Program-made: the position numbers and the translations under genes | Shown here: piece by piece, positions 1 to 9,185 of the stretch | Layout of the letters: each line of letters starts with the position of its first letter | How positions within the stretch are numbered: the first letter of the stretch is position 1 | Assembly (NCBI RefSeq): GCF_001282725.1 | Contig: NZ_LN876587.1 | Span: 801,695 to 865,694, forward strand | Length of the DNA: 64,000 nt | Direction: 5' to 3' | DNA from: Inediibacterium massiliense | Lineage (GTDB): Bacteria; Bacillota; Clostridia; Peptostreptococcales; Thermotaleaceae | The notes under the pieces: generated by a model | What the model saw: only the letters and a program-made list of their open reading frames with translations | What the model was told of the DNA's origin: nothing | The model's database searches: none

Positions 1-681
1 ATAGGAGCAATGGATGAGGAAATTGAAATTTTAAAAGATAAAATGGAATTAAAAGAAGAAACTGTATTTGCAGGAATGAAATTTTATAAAGGAAACTTAG
101 AAAATAAAGAAATTGTTTTAGTAAGAAGTGGAATTGGAAAAGTGAATGCAGCTATTTGTGCACAAATATTGATTAGTAATTTTTCTGTAGATGCTATTAT
201 GAATACAGGAGTTGCTGGAGCTGTTTTTGAGGAATTAGAAGTAGGAGACATTGTAGTATCAGAAGACGTGATTGAACATGATTTTGATGTGACAGCATTT
301 GGAGGATATAAACTAGGACAAATTCCTAGAATGGAGGAATACATATTTAAAGCAGATGAGAAATTGATAAAAGCAGCTATAGAAGCACAGAAAAATGAGA
401 ATTATGAAGTAAAGAGGGGAAGAATAGTATCAGGAGATATATTTGTAGCTTCAAAAGAAAAGAAAGATTTTCTATGGAAAGAATTTAGTGGATATTGTGC
501 GGAAATGGAAGGAGCTGCAATTGGACATACTTGTTATTTAAGTAATATTCCTTTTTTAATTATTCGTGCCATGTCTGATAAAGCAGATGGAACAGCAGAT
601 GTAAATTTTAATGAATTTGTTCATACGGCAGCAAGAAATTCTGTTGATATTGTAATACATGTATTAAAAACTATAAGATAG
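1..681 (+). CDS. mtnN: 5'-methylthioadenosine/S-adenosylhomocysteine nucleosidase, 5' end cut by window
   Basis: Cleaves adenine from methylthioadenosine and S-adenosylhomocysteine in the cytosol, for methyl-cycle recycling. The reading frame is open from base 1 (codons Ile-Gly-Ala before Met-Asp-Glu-Glu at 10). The family normally starts M-x-I-G-I-I-G-A-M-D-E-E, so the true start lies a few codons upstream of the window and the ATG at 10 is internal. Counting from that Met: GIGKVN near 41, NTGVAG near 65, SGDIFV near 131, EMEGAA near 165 and AMSDKAD near 187. These include the family's acidic catalytic residues (Glu of MDEE, Glu of EMEG, Asp of MSD). The visible 226 codons match a nearly complete protein. 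The gene ends in a strong terminator, so it closes the preceding transcription unit. Confidence 0.96.
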   Translation: MGAMDEEIEILKDKMELKEETVFAGMKFYKGNLENKEIVLVRSGIGKVNAAICAQILISNFSVDAIMNTGVAGAVFEELEVGDIVVSEDVIEHDFDVTAFGGYKLGQIPRMEEYIFKADEKLIKAAIEAQKNENYEVKRGRIVSGDIFVASKEKKDFLWKEFSGYCAEMEGAAIGHTCYLSNIPFLIIRAMSDKADGTADVNFNEFVHTAARNSVDIVIHVLKTIR

Positions 682-707
682 AATGTGAAAACATTCTATC
701 TTTTTTT
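676..707 (+). terminator. Rho-independent terminator of mtnN
   Basis: An 11-bp perfect stem (AGATAGAATGT / ACATTCTATCT) with a GAAA loop is followed by seven T. The stem overlaps the mtnN stop codon. Confidence 0.9.
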
Positions 708-798
708 GTGGATAGAATAATGAAGAAATTTTTACATATAAGAATCACGAAGAGGGAAAAATAGCATAAAATAATCTTTTTAAAATGAGGGAATAATA

Positions 799-1077
799 AT
801 GGATGATAAAAGATTAATGAAATTTGAAAAAAATATAGAAAAATTAGCAACAGATTTAGAAAAAACGAAAATATGTGAATATGTAAACATCATGAATGAT
901 TCTAAAAGATTGTTGTATATAAACTTTATAGCAGGTTTAGCAAGAGGATTAGGAACAGCTATAGGACTTACTATATTGGCAGCCGTATTTTTTTATATGC
1001 TAAAGAGTACAGTAGATTTACCTCTTATAGGAAAATATATTGCCCAATTGATTAAAATTATTGAAAATTATAAGTAA
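799..1077 (+). CDS. DUF5665-family small membrane protein
   Basis: A 92-residue protein of unknown function. The first 40 residues are charged and probably helical. A Gly-rich hydrophobic segment (about residues 48-68, INFIAGLARGLG then a hydrophobic run) should cross the membrane once. A short amphipathic tail with Lys-rich end follows. The INFIAGLARGLGTAIG pattern matches the family I know as DUF5665, which is common in Clostridia. It has a GAGGG-type site upstream and lies 14 bp before the zinc-finger gene, so the two are probably co-transcribed. No function is inferred beyond membrane location. Confidence 0.75.
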   Translation: MDDKRLMKFEKNIEKLATDLEKTKICEYVNIMNDSKRLLYINFIAGLARGLGTAIGLTILAAVFFYMLKSTVDLPLIGKYIAQLIKIIENYK

Positions 1078-1091
1078 AGGAGGAATTGAGT

Positions 1092-1751
1092 TTGAAAAGG
1101 GAGAAATTAAATTATTATAAAAATAAGTTATTGAATGAAAAAGAAGAAACCATAAAAACTATTGAACGTATGAATGAAAATGAACCCAATGCTTCTTTGC
1201 AGGAATATTATGATGAATTATCTGTATATGACAATCATCCTGCTGATATAGGCACAGAAACTTTTGAAATGGAAATGAATTTTAATCTTAAAAATAATGA
1301 GGAACTATATTTAAAAGAAATTGAAGATGCACTAGATCGAATCCAAAGAGGCACATATGGAAAATGTATAGATTGTGGAGGAGATATTCCAAATGAAAGA
1401 CTTGAAATGCTTCCTACTGCACTACAATGCATGAACTGCCAAAAGGACAAATTAAGTGTAGATTATGAGGTTCGTACAAGACCTGTAGAGGAACAAAATC
1501 TATATCCCCCTTTTGGAAGAACTTATATGGATACAAATGAAGATTATAATGGATTTGATGGGGAAGATGCATGGCAAGCTGTAGCTCGATTTAATAAAAC
1601 AGATGAACATAATATGGCTCTTGATTGGTATGATAACAATATGTATGATGAAAATGTATCAGGAACAGTAGAATATGTGGATCAAATTAGTAATGGTTTT
1701 TATAAAGGACAATTAAAGGACGAAGAAAGAGAAGATATACCTAAAAAGTGA
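1092..1751 (+). CDS. DksA/TraR-type zinc finger protein (YteA-like)
   Basis: A 219-residue protein with an N-terminal coiled-coil-like half and one C4 zinc finger: Cys at about 92, 95, 113 and 116 (CIDCGG ... CMNC). This is the TraR/DksA C-terminal signature, in the spacing of the Bacillus YteA group. A role in transcription or sporulation is family inference only. A TTG at 1086 is 2 nt from the AAAGGAGGA site, too close. The in-frame TTG at 1092, 8 nt away, is the better start. The acidic, Tyr/Asn-rich C-terminal third (about residues 130-219) is unlike DksA and has no motif I recognise. Confidence 0.85.
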   Translation: MKREKLNYYKNKLLNEKEETIKTIERMNENEPNASLQEYYDELSVYDNHPADIGTETFEMEMNFNLKNNEELYLKEIEDALDRIQRGTYGKCIDCGGDIPNERLEMLPTALQCMNCQKDKLSVDYEVRTRPVEEQNLYPPFGRTYMDTNEDYNGFDGEDAWQAVARFNKTDEHNMALDWYDNNMYDENVSGTVEYVDQISNGFYKGQLKDEEREDIPKK

Positions 1752-1769
1752 AGCTATGCTTCACTTTTT
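1743..1769 (+). terminator. Terminator of the zinc-finger gene
   Basis: A 12-bp perfect stem (AAAAAGTGAAGC / GCTTCACTTTTT) with a TAT loop. The T-run forms the 3' arm, and the hairpin overlaps the stop codon at 1749-1751. Confidence 0.88.
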
Positions 1770-1852
1770 GTATGAAAAATAGACAAAGCTAGTACGAAAC
1801 CCATATAAGTTATGTTATAATCAGATAGATATGTATTTTAGGGAGGTGTATA

Positions 1853-2290
1853 ATGAATTACTTTTTAATTATTTTATTGATTTTTTTAGATCAATGTTCT
1901 AAATGGATCATCCAAAGTAGATTTTCAGTCCATGAGTCTATACCTATTGTAAAAAATATATTCCATATTACTTATGTTCAAAATGTAGGAGCAGCTTTTG
2001 GCATATTGAAAAATCAAAAAATGTTTTTTATCATAGCTACTGTTTTTATTGTTTCTAGTATTTTTATTTATATATATAAGCAAAAAAATTTACATAAAAT
2101 ATTAACAGGTAGTCTAAGTTTAGTCATAGCGGGAGCTATAGGAAACTTTATAGATCGTATTCGATTTGGATACGTAGTAGATTTTTTTGATTTTAGAATT
2201 TGGCCTGTTTTTAATATTGCGGATATGTGTATTGTATTTGGAGCAATAGGACTTTGTTATTATATGATTTTTTTAGAAAATCGTAGCTAG
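1853..2290 (+). CDS. lspA: Lipoprotein signal peptidase (signal peptidase II)
   Basis: An integral membrane aspartyl protease that removes the signal peptide from diacylglyceryl-modified prolipoproteins. At 145 residues it has the normal length, with about four hydrophobic segments. Conserved boxes seen: DQ at 13-14, NVGAAFG at 44-50, GAIGNFIDR at 94-102, VVDFF from 108 and FNIAD at 120-124. Asp110 and Asp124 are the expected catalytic pair. GGGAGGTG lies upstream of the ATG, and TATAAT (1816-1821) precedes it without a good -35. It sits directly before rluD, the usual Gram-positive order. Confidence 0.97.
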   Translation: MNYFLIILLIFLDQCSKWIIQSRFSVHESIPIVKNIFHITYVQNVGAAFGILKNQKMFFIIATVFIVSSIFIYIYKQKNLHKILTGSLSLVIAGAIGNFIDRIRFGYVVDFFDFRIWPVFNIADMCIVFGAIGLCYYMIFLENRS

Positions 2291-2305
2291 AAAGGAAAGA
2301 TTGGA

Positions 2306-3785
<1,480 letters not shown>

Positions 3786-3797
3786 AAAATTGAAAAG

Positions 3798-3839
3798 AAA
3801 GAATCAGTCCAAATCTATTGAGATTTGGACTGATTCTTT
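3798..3839. terminator. Bidirectional terminator between pyrR and rqcH
   Basis: A 19-bp perfect inverted repeat (3798-3816 and 3821-3839) with an ATTG loop. T-rich tracts lie on both sides, so it can end transcription of pyrR (plus) and rqcH (minus). The rqcH stop codon (3815-3817) lies inside it. Confidence 0.92.
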
Positions 3840-5587
3840 TGAAGAATTTCTACTATGTTAGACCTTGGGGTAATATAAATAGTTTTATTATTTTCATATA
3901 TAACCATTCCTGGTTTTGCACCATTAGGTTTTTTGACATATTTAACAGTAGTATAATCTACTGGTACATTACTTGATATTTTTCCTTTGCTAAAGTATGC
4001 TGCAAGTTCAGCTGCTTCTAAAATAGTAGCTTGAGGGACTTCTTCATTATGTGTGACAATAATGACATGAGATCCAGGAATATCTTTTGTATGAAGCCAT
4101 AAATCTTTTTTTGAAGCTATTTTTAGTGTGAGCTGATCATTTTGTTTATTGTTTTTTCCTACTAATATAGAATACCCATCTGAGGATATAAAAGACATAG
4201 GTTTACTAGGAGTATGTTTTTTAGAAGAAATTTTCTTCTTTTTTATATAACCTTCTTCCATAAGTTCTAGTCGAATTTCTTCAATATTTTCTAAATCTGA
4301 TGTGTTTTCTATAGTTTGTATAAGATTTTCAAAATAAAGGATTTCATCATCTGCATCTTTTAATTGAGTATCTATTTCATTTTGTGCATTTTTAGATTTT
4401 GTATATTTTTTAAAATATTTTTGTGCATTTTGTGCAGGAGTTAGATGTTCATTTAATGAAATAGTGACTTTACCACAGTTTTCATCATAAAAGTTTATGA
4501 CTTCTACGGATTTGTCTCCTTTTGTTATAGTGTGAAGGTTTGCAGTTAATAATTCTCCATAGATTCTATATTTTTGAGCTTTCATAGCGGATAAAAGCTC
4601 TTCGTTTAGCTTTTGCTTTTTATTCAATAGCTTTTGCATGGTATGGTTGATTAATTTTCTTAAATCTGTAGATTTTTGCTTGATTCTGTCAAATAAATCC
4701 CTTTGAATATAAAATTGTTCTAAAAGATCACTCATGCAATCAAAATCAATAGATGTATAAACAGATTGATAAATCTTAAGAGGGATAGGATAAAAATCAA
4801 CAATTTGACCATTTTCTTTAGAGATGATTATGTGAGGATTTTGATTTTTTATACATAAAAATTTATGAAAATTGTTCCATAAATTTTTATAATCTGCATC
4901 TAAAAGCTCTATGACTCCTTTATCTTCTTCTATATGAGATAATAAACAAATTTCTCGTGCAGCTACAGGACTAATTCCTTGAAAACTTTTATAGATTCCT
5001 TTGTAAATAGGAGTTCCATTGCTGGATTCTTTGAGTTTGAATACAAAATCTTCAAAGGATAGATTTAGTGGATTTTGTTTTCCTTGTGTAGGGGGTGCAA
5101 TATAATTTTTTCCAGGTAAAATTTCTCTATATCTATTTATATCTCCTGAAATTCTTTTAATGCTATCTAATATTTTATTTTGAGAAGGATCTAATAATAT
5201 AATATTACTATGTTTTCCCATAATCTCAACAACCAATTGTTTGATAGATAAAACTCCTAGTTCATCATAGCTTTCTATACTTAGAACCACAATTCTTTCA
5301 AATTCTTTTTGATAGATATCTATGATTTTTCCTCCTTGAAGATGCTTTCTTAAAAGCATACAAAAGATAGGAGGGGTTTGAGGGTTGATTTTATCTGTAT
5401 GGGTAAGATGAATTCGTGGATGATTGCTACTTGCAGAAATTAAAAGTTTGTATTTTTCTTTAAAGCAACGAATCAAGATATGAATTTCATCGTTTTCAGG
5501 TTGATAAATTTTATCTATTTTACCCATTAATATTTTTTCTTTTAATTCATGGACAATTGATGAAACTACAATTCCGTCAAAAGGCAT
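3815..5587 (-). CDS. rqcH: NFACT family ribosome-quality-control protein RqcH (Rqc2 homologue)
   Basis: RqcH binds 50S subunits carrying stalled nascent chains and directs tRNA-Ala-templated alanine tailing. The 590 residues follow the family plan: NFACT-N (MPFDGIVVSSIV start, EIMGKHSNI near 121-129), a helix-hairpin-helix region, a coiled-coil middle (about 290-440), and NFACT-R with DLWLHTKDIPGSH near 495-507. The position of the family's Asp-Arg motif reads Glu97-Arg98 here, a conservative change (see findings). The start ATG has GGAGGAATATAT upstream. The gene is transcribed towards pyrR. Confidence 0.93.
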   Translation of the reverse strand: MPFDGIVVSSIVHELKEKILMGKIDKIYQPENDEIHILIRCFKEKYKLLISASSNHPRIHLTHTDKINPQTPPIFCMLLRKHLQGGKIIDIYQKEFERIVVLSIESYDELGVLSIKQLVVEIMGKHSNIILLDPSQNKILDSIKRISGDINRYREILPGKNYIAPPTQGKQNPLNLSFEDFVFKLKESSNGTPIYKGIYKSFQGISPVAAREICLLSHIEEDKGVIELLDADYKNLWNNFHKFLCIKNQNPHIIISKENGQIVDFYPIPLKIYQSVYTSIDFDCMSDLLEQFYIQRDLFDRIKQKSTDLRKLINHTMQKLLNKKQKLNEELLSAMKAQKYRIYGELLTANLHTITKGDKSVEVINFYDENCGKVTISLNEHLTPAQNAQKYFKKYTKSKNAQNEIDTQLKDADDEILYFENLIQTIENTSDLENIEEIRLELMEEGYIKKKKISSKKHTPSKPMSFISSDGYSILVGKNNKQNDQLTLKIASKKDLWLHTKDIPGSHVIIVTHNEEVPQATILEAAELAAYFSKGKISSNVPVDYTTVKYVKKPNGAKPGMVIYENNKTIYITPRSNIVEILQKNQSKSQ

Positions 5588-5894
5588 ATATATTCCTCCA
5601 AATATTTATTCTTGTTTTTCTAAGTATACCACTGTTTGTATAGATTTAAAAGTTTTCATAGAAAGGATACATATTGTAAAAAATAAAGAATAGGTAGATG
5701 AAATAAGTAAAATTTTGTATAATGGAAATGCTAAGATCTTAAGTATTTCTTAGAAAATTTGATAAATCTTTAGAAAAATCTATTTGAAGTCTTAAATTTT
5801 CCATGTAAAAGTGATATAATCATTACTTACGAGAGTAGAATATTTCTAATAAATTTATTTCATTTTAAAATAAATAGATGGAAGGATGAAAAGC
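5588..5894. other. Divergent intergenic region rqcH/yicC
   Basis: About 300 bp without a gene. It holds the rqcH ribosome site at its left edge, a possible weak minus-strand -10 (TATACT on the minus strand, at 5624-5629 on plus), the yicC extended -10 at 5812-5820 and a second TATAAT at 5718-5723 without a matching -35. No structured RNA or repeat is recognisable. Confidence 0.5.
5812..5820 (+). promoter_or_regulatory. Extended -10 promoter element for yicC
   Basis: TGATATAAT (TG-n-TATAAT) lies 75 bp before yicC. There is no convincing -35 at 17 nt, as allowed for extended -10 promoters. It probably drives the yicC-remA-gmk-rpoZ-coaBC run. Confidence 0.5.
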
Positions 5895-6776
5895 ATGATC
5901 AAGAGCATGACAGGGTTTGGAAGAGGTGAAGCAAAGGATCTAGATAGACAATTTATTGTAGAAATAAAATCTGTAAATCACAGATACAATGATATGGTAG
6001 TTAGAATGCCCAAAAGGCTTACATATTTAGAGGAAAAATTAAAAAATTTTATAAAGACAGAAATTAGAAGAGGAAGAATAGAAATCTATGTAACTATGGA
6101 GAATATAGGGGACACAGATACAAAAATTTCTGTAAATACATCACTAGCAAAGGAATATATAGACTCTCTCAAAGAAATTAAAGAACAATTTCATGTAATA
6201 GATGATATTTCTGTTTCTTTGGTAGGAAGGTTTCCAGATGTATTAAAAATAGAATCCAAAGAAGAAGATGAAGAAGCAGTATGGAATTGTCTAAAGGATG
6301 CAGCTATGAAAGCTTTAGACATGCTTATGAAAATGAGGATCGCAGAAGGTAAAAAACTAGTAGAAGATATAGAAAGTAGATGTGAATATATAAAGACAAT
6401 AGTAGATGTAGTTGAGCAAAGAGGACCGAAAGTAGTAGAGGAATACAAATGTAAATTAAACGATAGAATTCATGAAATATTAGAAGAGGGTATTGAAATA
6501 GATGAAAATAGGTTAAATGTAGAAGTTGCTTTTATGGCAGACAAAAGTAGTATTACAGAAGAAATCGTAAGACTTAAAAGTCATATTGATCAATTAAAAA
6601 ATACATTCAAAGAAAAGAATCCAGTAGGAAGAAAGTTAGACTTTTTGATCCAAGAGATGAATAGAGAAGTGAATACAATAGGTTCAAAAGCAAATGACTT
6701 AGAAATTACCAATAATGTAGTAGAAATAAAAAGTGAGTTAGAAAAGATTAGAGAACAAGTACAAAATATTGAATAG
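5895..6776 (+). CDS. YicC/YloC family endoribonuclease-like protein
   Basis: A 293-residue protein with the family's start [11 protein letters not shown] and the conserved C-terminal block [20 protein letters not shown] (about 255-274). Members have been described as endoribonucleases acting on small RNAs; the exact role here is inference. An ATG at 5886 touches the GGAAGG site, so the ATG at 5895 (9 nt away), which gives the canonical N-terminus, is chosen. The middle (about 120-230) is acidic and helical. The yicC-remA-gmk-rpoZ order is conserved in Firmicutes. Confidence 0.88.
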   Translation: MIKSMTGFGRGEAKDLDRQFIVEIKSVNHRYNDMVVRMPKRLTYLEEKLKNFIKTEIRRGRIEIYVTMENIGDTDTKISVNTSLAKEYIDSLKEIKEQFHVIDDISVSLVGRFPDVLKIESKEEDEEAVWNCLKDAAMKALDMLMKMRIAEGKKLVEDIESRCEYIKTIVDVVEQRGPKVVEEYKCKLNDRIHEILEEGIEIDENRLNVEVAFMADKSSITEEIVRLKSHIDQLKNTFKEKNPVGRKLDFLIQEMNREVNTIGSKANDLEITNNVVEIKSELEKIREQVQNIE

Positions 6777-6787
6777 GGGGTTTACAA

Positions 6788-7054
6788 ATGAGTATTAAAT
6801 TAATTAACATAGGATTTGGAAATATTGTATCTGCAAATAGATTAGTAGCTATCGTAAGTCCAGAATCAGCACCTATTAAAAGAATTATTCAAGAAGCAAG
6901 AGACAGAGGAATGTTAATTGATGCTACTTATGGAAGAAGAACAAGAGCTGTAATTATTACAGATAGTGATCATATTATATTATCTGCTGTTCAACCGGAA
7001 ACAGTAGCTCACAGATTATCTAATAAAGACGAAGGAAAAGATGCTGTACTTTAG
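6788..7054 (+). CDS. remA: Extracellular matrix regulator RemA (DUF370)
   Basis: An 88-residue protein that matches RemA along its length ([13 protein letters not shown] at the N-terminus, [15 protein letters not shown] in the middle). In Bacillus subtilis RemA is a DNA-binding activator of matrix and osmoprotection genes that oligomerises into rings. The Arg-rich [11 protein letters not shown] region fits a DNA-contacting surface. It lies between yicC and gmk, the usual place. GGGGG lies 6 nt upstream of the ATG. The regulon in this organism cannot be inferred. Confidence 0.93.
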   Translation: MSIKLINIGFGNIVSANRLVAIVSPESAPIKRIIQEARDRGMLIDATYGRRTRAVIITDSDHIILSAVQPETVAHRLSNKDEGKDAVL

Positions 7055-7090
7055 AATGAACAATAGAATAGATAAAAAGGGGACTAAGAA

Positions 7091-7708
7091 ATGAAAAAAG
7101 GTTTGCTAATTGTAGTGTCAGGTCCTTCTGGAACTGGAAAAGGTACTATTTGTAAGGAACTATTACAAATACAAAAAAATATAGGTCTTTCCATTTCTGC
7201 CACTACAAGAAATCCCAGAGAAGGGGAAGTAGATGGAAAAAACTACTTTTTTGTAGACAAAGATTTTTTTGAGAAAGAGATTTCTCAAGATGGATTTTTA
7301 GAATATGCAAAAGTATTTGATCATTATTATGGAACACCTAAAAAATATGTAATTGATCAAATCAATGATGGCAATAATGTTTTATTAGAAATCGATGTAC
7401 AAGGAGCACTACAAGTAAAAAAGAAATATCCTGAAGCAGTATTACTATTTATATTGCCTCCATCTATGAAGGAATTAAAAAATAGAATTATAGGAAGAGG
7501 AACAGAATCACAAAAAGATATTGAAAAAAGATTTAGCAGTGCTATAGAAGAAATACAATATGTAAAAGAATATGATTATTATATTGTAAATGATGAAGTA
7601 AAAAAGGCTGTAGATCGAATAATAAATATTATAACAGCACATAAATATAAAGTGACAAAAGATATTGAAAAAATAATTTCTAAATTTAAGGAGGAGTGTT
7701 CATGTTAA
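7091..7708 (+). CDS. gmk: Guanylate kinase
   Basis: Phosphorylates GMP to GDP with ATP. At 205 residues it has normal length. The P-loop GPSGTGKGT is at 11-19. The GMP-binding segment (SATTRNPREGEVDGKNYFF) is near 36-54, and the lid region RGTESQKDIEKR is near 137-148. The last codons overlap the rpoZ start by 7 bp, indicating translational coupling. Confidence 0.97.
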   Translation: MKKGLLIVVSGPSGTGKGTICKELLQIQKNIGLSISATTRNPREGEVDGKNYFFVDKDFFEKEISQDGFLEYAKVFDHYYGTPKKYVIDQINDGNNVLLEIDVQGALQVKKKYPEAVLLFILPPSMKELKNRIIGRGTESQKDIEKRFSSAIEEIQYVKEYDYYIVNDEVKKAVDRIINIITAHKYKVTKDIEKIISKFKEECSC

Positions 7709-7911
7709 ATCCATCTGTAGCTGAATTAATGAAAAAAGTAGATAGTAGGTATTCATTAGTCATTGCAGCATCCAAAAGAGCAAGAGAAATTATTGATGGA
7801 TCTGAAAAGATGACAACAGCACCATCAAATAAACCTGTTACCATTGCAACTCATGAAATTGCTGAAGATTTAATTAAATGTATAAGTGGAAGAGAACAAA
7901 TCGAAAAATAA
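7702..7911 (+). CDS. rpoZ: RNA polymerase omega subunit
   Basis: A 69-residue omega subunit, which stabilises beta' in RNA polymerase. MLNPSVAELMKKVDSRYSLV followed by a KRAREI block is the classic omega pattern, and it also ends in the typical acidic helix. GGAGG at 7690-7694 is 7 nt before the ATG at 7702, which is preferred over the GTG at 7696. It overlaps gmk and precedes coaBC by 12 bp, the standard gmk-rpoZ-coaBC order. Confidence 0.95.
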   Translation: MLNPSVAELMKKVDSRYSLVIAASKRAREIIDGSEKMTTAPSNKPVTIATHEIAEDLIKCISGREQIEK

Positions 7912-7923
7912 TGAGGTGTAGGA

Positions 7924-9117
7924 ATGAAAAAAAATGTTGTAGTGGGAATAACTGGAGGCATTGCAGCATATAAAGGAGCCGATGTAGTTAGCAGACTCAA
8001 AAAGCAAGGATTTGAAGTGTTTGTAATCATGACAGAATCTGCACAAGAATTTATCAATCCTTTGACTTTTCAATCTTTATCACAAAACTATGTGATTACA
8101 GATATGTTTAAAGAGCCAAAAACATGGGAAGTGGAGCATATATCTTTAGCAAAGAAGGCTGATTTATTTGTGATTGTTCCTGCAACTGCAAATGCAATAG
8201 GAAAAATTGCAAATGGAATTGCAGACGATATGTTAACTACTACTGTAATGGCAACAAAAGCACCTGTACTTTTGGCACCTGCTATGAATACAAATATGTA
8301 TGAAAATCCTATTGTGCAAGAAAATATAAAGAAACTTAAAGATTTTGGATATTATTTCATAGAGCCTGCAAAGGGAAGACTTGCATGTGGAGATGTGGGA
8401 AGAGGAAAACTTCCAGAGCCAGAAGAAATTGTCAAAGAAGCTTCTTTATTACTGAAAAATGAACAAGACTTAAAAGGTAAAAAGATTTTAATTACAGCCG
8501 GTCCTACAAAAGAGCCTATTGATCCTGTTAGATATATCACCAACCATTCCTCTGGAAAGATGGGTTATGCTATTTCAGAGTGTGCAGCAAATAGAGGAGC
8601 AGAGGTTTTACTCATTTCAGGATCTACCAATTTAGAAACACCAAAGGGCGTAAAAAAGATTGATGTAGTTACAACAAAAAATATGTATGAAGAAGTGTTA
8701 AAACATTTTTCTTGGGCAGATGTTGTAATTAAGTCAGCTGCTGTAGCAGATTATCGTCCAGCTTACGTACAAGAAAATAAAATAAAAAAGAAAGATAATG
8801 ACTTATCGATTACTCTTACTAGAAATCCAGATATATTAAAAGAATTAGGAGCAAAAAAAGAACATCAAATTCTTGTAGGATTTGCTGCAGAAACTCAAAA
8901 TTTGTTAGAAAATGCAAATGATAAAATCAAAAAGAAAAACTTGGATTTTATTGTTGCAAATGATTTGACTAAAGAGGGTGCAGGATTTAAGAGTGATACC
9001 AATATTGTAAGCATTATAGATAAAAATGGATCAATAGATCACTATGAAAAAATGTCTAAAACAGAATTGGCACAAATTATATTAGATAGAGTAAAAAATT
9101 TAATGATTCAGGAGTAG
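7924..9117 (+). CDS. coaBC: Bifunctional phosphopantothenoylcysteine decarboxylase / phosphopantothenate-cysteine ligase
   Basis: Two consecutive steps of coenzyme A synthesis in one 397-residue protein. The N-terminal CoaC flavoprotein domain (about 1-180) shows active-site His72, the PAMNTNMYENP loop near 119-129 and the catalytic Cys155 in GRLACGDVG. The C-terminal CoaB domain starts at ITAGPTKEPIDPVR (about 190) and has the CTP-binding region AAVADYRP. It works with coaD, present at 27.3 kb. The gene ends in a short hairpin that overlaps its stop codon. Confidence 0.97.
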   Translation: MKKNVVVGITGGIAAYKGADVVSRLKKQGFEVFVIMTESAQEFINPLTFQSLSQNYVITDMFKEPKTWEVEHISLAKKADLFVIVPATANAIGKIANGIADDMLTTTVMATKAPVLLAPAMNTNMYENPIVQENIKKLKDFGYYFIEPAKGRLACGDVGRGKLPEPEEIVKEASLLLKNEQDLKGKKILITAGPTKEPIDPVRYITNHSSGKMGYAISECAANRGAEVLLISGSTNLETPKGVKKIDVVTTKNMYEEVLKHFSWADVVIKSAAVADYRPAYVQENKIKKKDNDLSITLTRNPDILKELGAKKEHQILVGFAAETQNLLENANDKIKKKNLDFIVANDLTKEGAGFKSDTNIVSIIDKNGSIDHYEKMSKTELAQIILDRVKNLMIQE

Positions 9118-9131
9118 GGATACCTGCTCCT
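9110..9131 (+). terminator. Weak terminator or attenuating hairpin after coaBC
   Basis: AGGAGTAGG / CCTGCTCCT pair over 9 bp (one G.T) with a GATA loop, followed by an interrupted T tract. It overlaps the coaBC stop codon. Partial read-through into priA is likely. Confidence 0.55.
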
Positions 9132-9134
9132 TTG

Positions 9135-9164
9135 TTGTGTATACCCTATTGCTTTTGATATAAT
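9135..9164 (+). promoter_or_regulatory. Candidate promoter for priA
   Basis: TTGTGT, an 18-bp spacer, then perfect TATAAT (9159-9164), 22 bp before the priA start. Confidence 0.5.
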
Positions 9165-9185
9165 AAGGCCATGGAGGAAAAATCT

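Noticed and set aside
1-681. mtnN starting at the ATG at base 10
   Set aside because: The frame is open to base 1 with codons Ile-Gly-Ala that belong to the conserved family N-terminus, so the gene is cut by the window edge.
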